A stretch of DNA of 5,829 bases from Actinomycetes bacterium (GCA_023425615.1 JAFACJ010000879.1:1-5829), one strand, 5' to 3'; shown: positions 1 to 5,437, numbered from the stretch's first letter. Notes: generated by a model not told the origin, from the sequence alone. Program-made: numbers and translations.

Positions 1-518
1 GCGAGACCAGCCTGGAGAAGCTCGCCTCCCTCAAGCCGCTCCACCCGGAGATCGAGGGCTTCAGCATCACCGCCGGCAACGCCGCGGGCGCCAACGACGG
101 GGCGGCGGCGCTGGTCGTGGCCAGCGACCGGCTCGGCCTGCCCGCGCTGGCCACCGTCCGCTCCTGGGCGTCGGTCGGCGTCGACCCCGCCGAGACGGGC
201 CTGGCCCCCACGAAGGCGATACCCAAGGCGCTGTCCCGCGCCGGCCTGTCCCTCGCCGACGTCGACCTGTTCGAGATCAACGAGGCGTTCGCCGCGATGT
301 GCGTGGCGACCGTCGGGATCCTCGGCATCGACCCGGAGAAGGTGAACGTCAACGGCAGCGGCTGCTCCCTCGGCCACCCGGTCGCCGCGACCGGTGCCAG
401 GATGCTGGTCACCCTCGTGCACGAACTGCGCCGCCGCGGCGGCGGCATCGGCGTCGCGGCGATGTGCGCGGGCGGCGGCATGGGCTCGGCGACGGTCATC
501 GAGGTCGCCGCACCGTGA
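1..518 (+). CDS. Thiolase (acetyl-CoA C-acyltransferase), C-terminal part, 5' end outside the window
   Basis: This is the C-terminal 171 residues of a thiolase; the first complete codon is at position 3 and TGA is at 516-518. Thiolases either condense two acyl-CoAs or cleave 3-ketoacyl-CoA with CoA. Visible family marks are the TAGNAAGANDGAAAL segment near the start, NEAFA (fragment residues 93-97), the GHP motif with the catalytic histidine (fragment H125, in NGSGCSLGHP) and the C-terminal CAGGGMG motif with the second active-site cysteine (fragment C155). The nucleophilic N-terminal cysteine lies before the window and cannot be checked. The stop codon overlaps the GTG start of the downstream meaB-like gene, so the two are surely co-transcribed. 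Sequence alone does not separate a biosynthetic acetoacetyl-CoA thiolase from a degradative 3-ketoacyl-CoA thiolase. The partnership with a mutase chaperone points to short-chain acyl-CoA metabolism (inference). Confidence 0.93.
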   Translation, partial: ETSLEKLASLKPLHPEIEGFSITAGNAAGANDGAAALVVASDRLGLPALATVRSWASVGVDPAETGLAPTKAIPKALSRAGLSLADVDLFEINEAFAAMCVATVGILGIDPEKVNVNGSGCSLGHPVAATGARMLVTLVHELRRRGGGIGVAAMCAGGGMGSATVIEVAAP

Positions 519-1420
519 CCTCCTCGAGCGTCCCGGAGCTGGTGGCGGCGGCCAGGAGCGGATCGCGGCGCGCGGTCGGGCGGCTGCTGAGCCTGGTGGA
601 GGGCGAGGAGCGGGAGAAGGTGCTGGCTGCCCTCGACCCCGCCCCCATCCGGGTCGTCGGGCTGACGGGCCCGCCGGGCGCTGGCAAGTCCACGACGGTG
701 TCGGCGCTGGTGGGCGCCTACCGGGAGCGTGGGCTGCGGGTCGCGGTGCTGGCGGTGGACCCGTCCTCGCCCTACAGCGGCGGCGCGCTGCTCGGCGACC
801 GGATCCGGATGGCGGCGCACACCACCGACCCCGGGGTGCTCATCCGCTCCCTGGCCACCAGAGGCCATCTCGGCGGCCTTGCCGCCGCCGTCCCCGCGGC
901 GGTCCGGGTGCTGGCCGCGCTCTCCTTCGACCTGGTCCTGGTGGAGACGGTCGGCGTCGGCCAGTCCGAGATCGAGATCGCCGCGGTCGCCGACCCCACC
1001 GTCGTGGTGCTGACGCCGGGTGCGGGCGACGCCGTCCAGGCGGCCAAGGCCGGGCTGCTGGAGGTCGCCGACCTGCTGGTCGTCAACAAGGCGGACCGCG
1101 ACGGCGCCGAGCAGACCGTCCGGGATCTGCACATCGAGACCGACACTCCCGTGCTGACGCTCGTCGCCTCCCGGGGGGAGGGGATCCCCGCTCTGGTGGA
1201 GGCCATCGACGCCCATGCCCGCGCCGACACCCCCGACCGCCGCACGGCGCGCGCCCGCGCGCAGATCCTCTCCCTGGCCCAGACGCGCCTGCGCGCGCAT
1301 CCGGCGCTGGCCGGGCTCGCCGCCTTCGTGGCAGAGGGCCGCCATGACGCCTACACCGCCGCCGACCTGCTCCTGCGCGGCCTCGCCGCCGAGCCGGACG
1401 GCGCCAAGGACGGCCGGTAG
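515..1420 (+). CDS. meaB: MeaB/ArgK-family GTPase, chaperone of a B12-dependent acyl-CoA mutase
   Basis: A 301-residue P-loop GTPase of the G3E class. MeaB proteins bind methylmalonyl-CoA mutase or relatives, gate adenosylcobalamin loading and protect or rescue the cofactor in the cytoplasm. Motifs in order: Walker A GPPGAGKST (residues 52-60), the family signature VDPSSPYSGGALLGDRIRM (81-99), the switch/Walker B segment VETVGVGQSE (143-152) and the guanine-specificity motif NKAD (191-194). The C-terminal helical part (about 240-295) matches the family dimerisation region. The start is taken as GTG at 515, forming a GTGA overlap with the thiolase stop. The frame stays open further upstream, but that stretch lies inside thiolase codons and has no family similarity. 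The N-terminal helical arm is a little shorter than usual (family about 320-330 aa). No mutase gene is in view, so the client could be methylmalonyl-, isobutyryl- or ethylmalonyl-CoA mutase. The old annotation 'LAO/AO transport ATPase' refers to the same family. Confidence 0.93.
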   Translation: MTSSSVPELVAAARSGSRRAVGRLLSLVEGEEREKVLAALDPAPIRVVGLTGPPGAGKSTTVSALVGAYRERGLRVAVLAVDPSSPYSGGALLGDRIRMAAHTTDPGVLIRSLATRGHLGGLAAAVPAAVRVLAALSFDLVLVETVGVGQSEIEIAAVADPTVVVLTPGAGDAVQAAKAGLLEVADLLVVNKADRDGAEQTVRDLHIETDTPVLTLVASRGEGIPALVEAIDAHARADTPDRRTARARAQILSLAQTRLRAHPALAGLAAFVAEGRHDAYTAADLLLRGLAAEPDGAKDGR

Positions 1421-1432
1421 AGGGGCCGGCCG
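1411..1432. repeat. Small GC inverted repeat spanning the meaB stop codon
   Basis: CGGCCGG (1411-1417) and CCGGCCG (1426-1432) form a 7-bp perfect stem with an 8-nt loop that contains the TAG stop. It sits directly before the larger terminator-like hairpin and may belong to the same 3'-end structure. In DNA this GC-rich such a stem could arise by chance. Confidence 0.4.
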
Positions 1433-1437
1433 AAGCG

Positions 1438-1465
1438 GGGCTCCCTCGGTGCCGCGAGGGAGCCC
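1438..1465. terminator. Bidirectional hairpin terminator between convergent meaB and the thioesterase gene
   Basis: GGGCTCCCTCG (1438-1448) and CGAGGGAGCCC (1455-1465) form an 11-bp perfect stem with a 6-nt loop. It begins 17 nt after the meaB stop and 10 nt after the thioesterase stop on the other strand, the expected place for a shared terminator. Neither side has a T-run. This is common for actinomycete terminators, which often rely on a strong stem alone. Confidence 0.75.
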
Positions 1466-1475
1466 TGGACACCGC

Positions 1476-2288
1476 TCACGCGAAGCGCAGGAGCGCCTCC
1501 TGCGCGTAGGAGGCGACCAGGGCGCCGTCCTCGGTGAGCACGTCGCCGCGGCCGAAGCAGCGGCCGTGCGCCAGGAGGGGGCTGTGCTGGCGCAGCAGGA
1601 GCCAGGAGTCGGTGCGGAAGGGCCGGTGGAACCAGAGGGTGTGCGAGGTGACGGCCGAGGTGAACGCCTTGCCGGCGTCACGCTGCGACACGCCTTCGAG
1701 GGGGCGCAGCGCCGTGCCGATGAGGGTCAGGTCGGTGGCGTAGGCGGCGAGCGCGGGCGCGAGCCCGGCGTCGACCGCGGGCGTGCGCATCCACAGTTCG
1801 AGCTCGGGCGCCTCGGCCTTGGGGGAGTCAAGGTCGGAGGCCGCGCGGGTCTCCCACGGGATGAGGTCGAGCTCCAGCCGGTGCTCGGGTCCGGGGACGG
1901 TGGGGACGCCGGGCGCCGTCTGGTGCTCCAGGCCCTGCTCGGCCGCGTGCAGCGACACCGAGGCCGTGGCTATGGCGCCGCGGGACTGCCGTGCGGTGAT
2001 CGCCAGCGTGGCGAAGGAGCCGCCCTCGTGGTGGCGTTCGACCTCGTAGCTGACCGGCTCGTCGGCGCTGCCCGCGCGGGGGAACAGGACGTGCAGTGAC
2101 TTCACCGCCTTGTCGGGGCAGGTGAGGGCGGCGGCCTTGGCGAACTGGGCGAGGAGCTGGCCGCCGAACAGGCGGTGGTAGGTGAGCCGCTGGTTGGGGC
2201 CGGTGAGGACGGTGTGCGCCGAGCCGTCGGCGGGCTGCTGCTCGTGCAGGTCGAGGCAGGCGAGAAGGTCGCTCCAGAGCTCGGTCAC
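1476..2288 (-). CDS. tesB: TesB-type acyl-CoA thioesterase (type II, double hotdog)
   Basis: A 270-residue cytoplasmic thioesterase that hydrolyses acyl-CoA to free acid and CoA (E. coli TesB is 286 aa). The N-terminal hotdog domain includes RLFGGQLLAQ (about residues 39-48) and SLHVLFPRAG (64-73). The C-terminal hotdog includes YATDLTLIGTAL (183-194), HTLWFHRPFRTD (216-227) and the end motif ASYAQEALLRF. Against the E. coli triad Asp204-Thr228-Gln278, recalled from memory, Asp186 and Gln263 are conserved. The Thr228 position appears to be Val213, with Thr214 next to it. The start is GTG at 2288-2286, supported by GGAG five nt upstream; no better in-frame start exists. The gene follows the TetR gene on the same strand after a 95-bp gap that contains its own candidate promoter and an operator-like site. 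It probably belongs to the same regulon as the divergent dehydrogenase operon, perhaps to free CoA from stalled intermediates (inference). Confidence 0.92.
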   Translation of the reverse strand: MTELWSDLLACLDLHEQQPADGSAHTVLTGPNQRLTYHRLFGGQLLAQFAKAAALTCPDKAVKSLHVLFPRAGSADEPVSYEVERHHEGGSFATLAITARQSRGAIATASVSLHAAEQGLEHQTAPGVPTVPGPEHRLELDLIPWETRAASDLDSPKAEAPELELWMRTPAVDAGLAPALAAYATDLTLIGTALRPLEGVSQRDAGKAFTSAVTSHTLWFHRPFRTDSWLLLRQHSPLLAHGRCFGRGDVLTEDGALVASYAQEALLRFA

Positions 2289-2293
2289 GGCAG

Positions 2294-2297
2294 CTCC
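2294..2297 (-). promoter_or_regulatory. Ribosome binding site deciding the GTG start of the thioesterase
   Basis: On the minus strand GGAG lies five nucleotides before the GTG at 2288. It supports this start, since the nearby ATG triplets at 2320 and 2335 are out of frame. Confidence 0.65.
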
Positions 2298-2314
2298 AGG
2301 CGGGTGCGGGCACA

Positions 2315-2339
2315 GGGCATGGTGAGAGTGGACATGCCC
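2315..2339. repeat. 7-bp perfect inverted repeat in the thioesterase upstream region
   Basis: GGGCATG (2315-2321) and CATGCCC (2333-2339) are separated by 11 nt. The repeat lies 45 nt past the TetR stop and 26 nt before the thioesterase GTG. It could be a weak terminator or attenuator for TetR read-through, an RNA hairpin in the thioesterase leader, or a second protein site. There is no T-run. The predicted transcription start at about 2335 would fall within the upstream arm, which makes an RNA hairpin from that promoter less likely than one on read-through transcript. Confidence 0.45.
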
Positions 2340-2341
2340 CG

Positions 2342-2371
2342 AGTGTAAAGGCTATTCCCCCGAATTGAGAA
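2342..2371 (-). promoter_or_regulatory. Candidate promoter of the thioesterase gene
   Basis: On the minus strand a -10-like TACACT (plus 2342-2347, actinobacterial TANNNT form) lies 18 nt from a -35-like TTCTCA (plus 2366-2371, four of six matches to TTGACA). The -35 hexamer is inside the operator-like site at 2366-2382, so a bound repressor would block polymerase. The predicted start is near 2335, giving a leader of about 47 nt. An alternative -10, TAGCCT, lies just upstream. Confidence 0.45.
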
Positions 2372-2382
2372 TGATGTTCTCG
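2366..2382. promoter_or_regulatory. TetR operator-like site upstream of the thioesterase gene
   Basis: TGAGAATGATGTTCTCG matches the perfect palindrome at 3151-3167 in 15 of 17 positions. Its arms GAGAA/TTCTC are perfect around TGATG, and one inner pair (T2372/G2376) and the outermost pair are broken. The site ends two bases from the TetR stop codon and overlaps the candidate -35 of the thioesterase gene. A second near-identical copy of a rare AT-richer motif within 800 bp of this GC-rich locus is strong evidence of a shared regulator, most simply the TetR protein encoded between the two sites. Confidence 0.7.
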
Positions 2383-2383
2383 G

Positions 2384-3061
2384 TCAGATGGCTGCAAACC
2401 CCGACGAGCAGAACTCCCAGACCTCCTCGGCGGTGAGGGGGTGCGCGCCCTCGTCGCTGGAGACGCTGCTGGACTGGGCGTTGAACATCACGGTCTGCAT
2501 CGTCAGCGCCGCCAGCCGGCGGGGCTTGGCCCCGTGACGCAGTCCGCCTGCCGCCTCGACCTGTGTCATGAGCTCGGTGAACAGGACGATGAGGGGGGCG
2601 TGCGCGACCGCCACCTCGGCCGGGTGGGAGAGCAGGAGCTGCGGGGCGAAGTCGGTGAACAGGGGGCGCTGGGCGGTGGGGTCGGGGCGGCAGAGCTCGA
2701 ACAGGAGCTGGACCGCCACCTTGAGCTGGTCCAGCGGCTCGGTCTGCCCGGCCGCCGCGGCGCGGATCTGGTCGGCCGAGCGCCGCATCGCGTCCTCGAA
2801 CAGCGCGAGCAGCAGCTCGTGCTTGCCGTCGAAGTGCTGGTAGAAGCTGCGCAGCGACTGACGGGACCGGTCCACGACCTCCTGCACGGTGAAGTCGGTG
2901 GTGCCCTTCTCCGTGATGATGGCCTGTGCCGCGTCGAGGAAACGCTCGACCCTCTGCTCGGCGCGGAGTTTGGCGGCCTTGGTGGAACGCTCGATAGCGC
3001 GCTGCTTCCAGGCCGGCTCTTCGCTCACAGTGCTCACGGGCGGATCCGTCTTCTGCGCCAT
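2384..3061 (-). CDS. TetR-family transcriptional regulator of the acyl-CoA locus
   Basis: A 225-residue TetR-type dimeric repressor. Residues 36-55 form helix 1 (start RVERFLDAAQAIITEKG). The helix-turn-helix is at about 57-77 (FTVQEVVDRSRQSLRSFYQHF), followed by the typical GKHELLLALFEDAMRR. The variable C-terminal ligand and dimer domain runs from about 95 to 225. An N-terminal extension of about 35 residues precedes helix 1 and is rich in Lys/Arg (WKQRAIERSTKAAKLRAEQR), longer than in most TetR proteins. The start is ATG at 3061-3059 with AAGG seven nt upstream. The gene is divergent from the dehydrogenase operon and upstream of the thioesterase gene. Near-identical palindromes occur before both targets, so these are its likely operators. 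The ligand is not known; an acyl-CoA intermediate of the controlled pathway is the usual pattern for such regulators (inference). Confidence 0.93.
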   Translation of the reverse strand: MAQKTDPPVSTVSEEPAWKQRAIERSTKAAKLRAEQRVERFLDAAQAIITEKGTTDFTVQEVVDRSRQSLRSFYQHFDGKHELLLALFEDAMRRSADQIRAAAAGQTEPLDQLKVAVQLLFELCRPDPTAQRPLFTDFAPQLLLSHPAEVAVAHAPLIVLFTELMTQVEAAGGLRHGAKPRRLAALTMQTVMFNAQSSSVSSDEGAHPLTAEEVWEFCSSGFAAI

Positions 3062-3067
3062 ACGTAA

Positions 3068-3083
3068 ACCTTACTGCACGTTA
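3068..3083 (-). promoter_or_regulatory. Possible -10 elements for the TetR gene
   Basis: On the minus strand two TANNNT hexamers, TAACGT (plus 3078-3083) and TAAGGT (plus 3068-3073), lie just before the ATG at 3061. TAAGGT would place the transcript start at about the start codon, giving a leaderless mRNA. No convincing -35 is seen for either. TATCAT (plus 3156-3161), inside the operator at 3151-3167, is a third candidate and would allow autoregulation. Confidence 0.25.
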
Positions 3084-3136
3084 CCAGCAAGACGACTGTG
3101 TCCCTGATCATGTCCCTCCCGTGCCTGCTGAGACCC

Positions 3137-3165
3137 TTACTTCCAAATCGCGAGAATGATATTCT
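3137..3165 (+). promoter_or_regulatory. Candidate promoter of the dehydrogenase operon
   Basis: A -10-like TATTCT (3160-3165) is preceded at 17 nt by a weak -35-like TTACTT (3137-3142). The -10 is inside the palindromic operator, an arrangement expected for repression by occlusion. The predicted start is about 3172, which gives a leader of about 100 nt before the first dehydrogenase ATG. Confidence 0.45.
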
Positions 3166-3170
3166 CGTGA
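3148..3170. promoter_or_regulatory. Palindromic TetR operator-like site before the dehydrogenase operon
   Basis: CGAGAAT (3151-3157), a GAT centre and ATTCTCG (3161-3167) form a perfect 7-3-7 palindrome. Outer matching pairs at 3148/3170 and 3149/3169 extend it to 23 bp with one mismatch. It is in the divergent region between the TetR gene and its likely target operon, and a near copy lies at 2366-2382. -10-like hexamers occur on both strands within it (TATTCT plus, TATCAT minus), so one bound dimer could block both directions. Confidence 0.8.
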
Positions 3171-3198
3171 TCGTATCAACGAAACCTGGCTAAGGAGA

Positions 3199-3285
3199 AT
3201 GTTCGTGGCTCGGGATTTCCAGTCCGGTCACCTCGACCCCCCGGCACCCGTCGGCGCGGACCCCGGAGGCCGGGATGCTCTTTGA
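3199..3285 (+). CDS. Small leader ORF overlapping the start of the first dehydrogenase gene
   Basis: AAGGAG (3192-3197) precedes a GTG at 3205 by seven nt, and an in-frame ATG lies at 3199, only one nt from that AAGGAG. GTG is therefore the better start. The frame encodes 26 residues (28 from ATG) and ends at TGA 3283-3285, overlapping the dehydrogenase ATG (3275) by 11 nt in another frame. The peptide is rich in Pro, Gly and Asp (for example LDPPAPVGADPGG), has no recognisable domain and no membrane segment. Its Shine-Dalgarno is better than most in this window. Translation through it would open the hairpin covering the next ribosome site, so it may serve translational coupling. It could instead be chance. 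It is not a missing N-terminus of the dehydrogenase, which begins normally at 3275. Confidence 0.4.
   Translation: MFVARDFQSGHLDPPAPVGADPGGRDAL
3262..3274 (+). promoter_or_regulatory. Hairpin enclosing the Shine-Dalgarno of the first dehydrogenase gene
   Basis: CCCGG (3262-3266), loop AGG, CCGGG (3270-3274) forms a 5-bp all-GC stem ending directly at the ATG 3275. The ribosome site GGAGG (3265-3269) is partly in the stem and partly in the loop. The leader ORF reads across this element, so ribosomes finishing at 3285 would melt it. A short GC stem can be fortuitous in this base composition. Confidence 0.4.
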
Positions 3286-4267
3286 GTTCGACGCCGACCA
3301 GCGGCTGTGGCAGGAGACCGTCCGCGACGCCCTGGCCAAGGAGTGCCCGCCCGCGCTGGTCCGCTCGGTCGCCGACGGCGGCGCCGACCCCGCGCCCCTG
3401 TGGCGCACCTACCACAAGCTGGGCTGGACCGAGCTGACCGAACCCGGCGAGGCGGTGGAACTGGCGATCCTCCTGGAGGAACTGGGCCGCGCCGCCGACC
3501 CCACCCCGTTCCTGGCGACGATGACGCAGTTCGCGCCGCTGGCGCCGGACACCGCCCGGCAGGGCCAGGCGGGGACCGCGGTCTTCGAGGGCGTCACCGC
3601 CCGCCGCGACGGCGACGGCTGGCTGCTGGACGGCACATCCCGCCACGTCCTGGACGCCGACCGCGCCGACTGGCTGGCCGTCGTCACCGACGAGGGCGTC
3701 TTCGCCGTCCCCGCCGAGGAGGCCAACATCACGCGCACCCCGGCCTTCGACCCCGTCCTGCACGTCGCCGACGTCTCCTTCTGGAACGTGCGGGTGGCCG
3801 AGGAGAGCCGGACGTCCGCCGACCCGCGGTACGCCCGCCACCTCGCGCTCACCGGCCTCGCCCTGACGATGGTCGGCGCCTGCCAGCGCGTCCTGGACCT
3901 GGCGCTGGAGCACGTGCGCACCCGCCACCAGTTCGGCGTCCCCATCGGCTCGTTCCAGGCGGTCAAGCACAAGGCCGCCGACATGCACGTGGCGATCGAA
4001 CGCGCCCGCGCGCTGTCCTACTTCGCGGCACTGACGATCGCCGCCGACGACCCGCGCCGGCCCCTGGCCGCCTCGATGGCCAAGGCCGCGGCGGGCGAGT
4101 GCCAGTCCCTGGTGTTCCGCCACGGCCTCCAGCTCTTCGGAGGCATGGGCTTCACCTGGGAGAACGACCTTCAGTTCGCGCTCAAGCGCGCCAAGGCCGG
4201 CGAGCTGCTGCTCGGCACCGCCGCCGAGCACCGCGCGCTGATCGCCGAGGAGCACGCATGCAGCTGA
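3275..4267 (+). CDS. Acyl-CoA dehydrogenase-like subunit lacking the catalytic base (FadE28-like, partner of the next gene)
   Basis: A 330-residue member of the acyl-CoA dehydrogenase (ACAD) fold, shorter than the usual 380-400 but the size of FadE28-type subunits. The N-terminal helical domain starts FEFDADQRLWQETVRDALA. The middle beta domain is poorly conserved and lacks the usual SEPxAGSD loop. The C-terminal helical domain is good: RHQFGVPIGSFQAVKHKAAD (residues 217-236, with the FAD-contacting Arg217 and Phe227-Gln228) and LQLFGGMGFTWEND. By manual alignment, neither known position of the catalytic glutamate is acidic. The isovaleryl/long-chain type position is Ala191 and the medium-chain type position is Leu313. 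The protein is therefore probably a non-catalytic subunit that supplies FAD contacts to the next gene's product. ATG 3275 has GGAGG five nt upstream and no other in-frame start exists. The gene overlaps the next one by 10 nt. Confidence 0.9.
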   Translation: MLFEFDADQRLWQETVRDALAKECPPALVRSVADGGADPAPLWRTYHKLGWTELTEPGEAVELAILLEELGRAADPTPFLATMTQFAPLAPDTARQGQAGTAVFEGVTARRDGDGWLLDGTSRHVLDADRADWLAVVTDEGVFAVPAEEANITRTPAFDPVLHVADVSFWNVRVAEESRTSADPRYARHLALTGLALTMVGACQRVLDLALEHVRTRHQFGVPIGSFQAVKHKAADMHVAIERARALSYFAALTIAADDPRRPLAASMAKAAAGECQSLVFRHGLQLFGGMGFTWENDLQFALKRAKAGELLLGTAAEHRALIAEEHACS

Positions 4268-5433
4268 CCTTCGACGCCGACGTGGAGACCTTCCGCGCCG
4301 AGTTCGCCGCCTTCCTCGAGGCCAACCTGCCCGGCGAGGCCGAGGCCGCCGAACGGCCGCGCTCCACCGCCCACGTCCCGGAGTGGGCGCGGCGCTGGCA
4401 GCGGCTGCTGTTCGACGAGGGCTGGCTGCTGCCGGGCAACCCGCCGGAGTTCGGCGGCCGCAACGCCACCCTCCTCCAGCAGTACGTCCACCTGGAAGAG
4501 CTGGCCAAGCGCCGGATCTACCACAGCTTCAACCCGCAGGGCCTCGGCATCATCGCCGCCTCGCTGCTGTCGTTCGGCACCGAGGAGCAGAAGCACCGCT
4601 GGGCCGTGCCCGTCCTGCGCGCGGAGAAGACGGCGGCGCTGGGCATGAGCGAGCCGGGCGCCGGTTCCGACCTCGCCTCGCTGCGCACCCGCGCGGCGCT
4701 GGAGGGCGACCACTTCATCGTCAACGGGCAGAAGATCTGGACGTCAGGCGCGCACGACGCCGACTTCATCCTCACCTTCGTGCGCACCGACCCCGAGGCG
4801 CCCAAGCACAAGGGCATCAGCGTCCTGGTCATCCCGACCGACACGCCGGGGGTGACCCGCCGCCCCTTCGCGTCCATCACGAGCCCCGACGACGTGGACT
4901 TCAACGAGGTCTTCTTCGACGACGCCAGGGTGCCGGCCGAGAACCTCATCGGCCCCCTGAACGACGGCTGGCGGGTCGCCAACGGCTCCCTCGGCCACGA
5001 GCGCACCCTGCTGTGGCTGAGCTTCGCCGAACGCCTGGAGGACCTCCTCCAGGACTTCCGCCCGGAGGGCGTCCTGGACCGCGACCGCTACGCCACCCTC
5101 GTCATGGACGCCCAGGCCCTGCGCCTCATGGGCTCGGCGGCGCTGGCCCGCGCCGACCGCGGCGAGCAGGACGTGGCGGCGCTGTCCGTCCTCAAGGTGT
5201 TCGGCTCCGAGGCGGTGCAGAGCGCCACGGAGCAGGCGCTGGAGGCGGCGGGCCCGGCCGCCCTCGACCACCCCGCGAGGACGGCGCCGTTCAACCACAT
5301 GACCCTGACGGACTTCTACGCGGGCTGGTTCGAGCGCTACGCGCGGAGCTTCGCCGGGACCATCGCCGGAGGCACCTCCGAGATCCAGCGCACCATCATC
5401 GCCGAGCGCGTGCTCGGCCTGCCCCGAGGCTGA
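4258..5433 (+). CDS. Acyl-CoA dehydrogenase, catalytic subunit (FadE29-like)
   Basis: A 391-residue ACAD that would oxidise an acyl-CoA to the 2,3-enoyl-CoA, passing electrons to electron-transfer flavoprotein. Visible marks: the helical N-domain, LGMSEPGAGSDL (residues 129-139) that contacts flavin and substrate, WTSG (161-164), a catalytic glutamate candidate Glu248 in LGHERTLL (helix G, as in isovaleryl-type enzymes), and AGGTSEIQRTIIAERVLG (370-387) near the C-terminus. The medium-chain type Glu position is Gly371. The stretch after helix G has no RxxFG...FQ flavin motif, which its neighbour does have. This reciprocity and the gene overlap argue for an alpha2beta2 enzyme with the upstream gene product, as known for actinobacterial steroid side-chain dehydrogenases. 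ATG 4258 has GGAG five nt upstream. The substrate is not readable; a bulky, branched or steroid-derived acyl-CoA is possible. Confidence 0.93.
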   Translation: MQLTFDADVETFRAEFAAFLEANLPGEAEAAERPRSTAHVPEWARRWQRLLFDEGWLLPGNPPEFGGRNATLLQQYVHLEELAKRRIYHSFNPQGLGIIAASLLSFGTEEQKHRWAVPVLRAEKTAALGMSEPGAGSDLASLRTRAALEGDHFIVNGQKIWTSGAHDADFILTFVRTDPEAPKHKGISVLVIPTDTPGVTRRPFASITSPDDVDFNEVFFDDARVPAENLIGPLNDGWRVANGSLGHERTLLWLSFAERLEDLLQDFRPEGVLDRDRYATLVMDAQALRLMGSAALARADRGEQDVAALSVLKVFGSEAVQSATEQALEAAGPAALDHPARTAPFNHMTLTDFYAGWFERYARSFAGTIAGGTSEIQRTIIAERVLGLPRG

Positions 5434-5437
5434 GGAG
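5434..5437 (+). promoter_or_regulatory. Ribosome binding site of the enoyl-CoA hydratase-family gene
   Basis: GGAG directly follows the TGA of the dehydrogenase gene and lies six nt before ATG 5444. It fixes the start and shows the 10-nt intergenic spacing typical of one operon. Confidence 0.6.

Noticed and set aside
1215..2099. Plus-strand open frame covering the end of meaB and most of the thioesterase gene
   Set aside because: It crosses two real genes in the wrong frame or strand and the terminator hairpin; its composition is that of antisense shadow.
3099..3117. Direct repeat TGTCCCT at 3099-3105 and 3111-3117 around GATCA
   Set aside because: Seven bases repeated once at 12-bp spacing; no match to a promoter or known operator and no copy near the thioesterase promoter.
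3151..3167. Resemblance of GAGAATGATATTCTC to a Fur/iron box
   Set aside because: The half-sites are separated by 3 nt, not the 1 nt of the 7-1-7 Fur pattern. The neighbours have no link to iron, and a TetR gene with a second matching site lies alongside.
3195..3201. GAGAATG as a third operator half-site
   Set aside because: It coincides with the leader ribosome site and start codon and has no matching second arm (GTTCGTGG follows), so it is probably chance.
3176..4255. A long minus-strand open frame opposite the first dehydrogenase gene
   Set aside because: Low-complexity Gly/Arg/Val-rich translation typical of the antisense of high-GC genes, with no family motif, while the plus strand has clear ACAD motifs.
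3275..4267. First dehydrogenase-like gene as a degraded pseudogene
   Set aside because: The frame is intact, has a good ribosome site, overlaps its partner, and the flavin motif is kept; the losses match a specialised non-catalytic subunit rather than decay.
3307..5433. A 708-codon open frame running across both dehydrogenase genes
   Set aside because: Its first part is an Arg/Pro/Gly-rich out-of-frame reading of the first dehydrogenase; only the part from 4258 is real protein.
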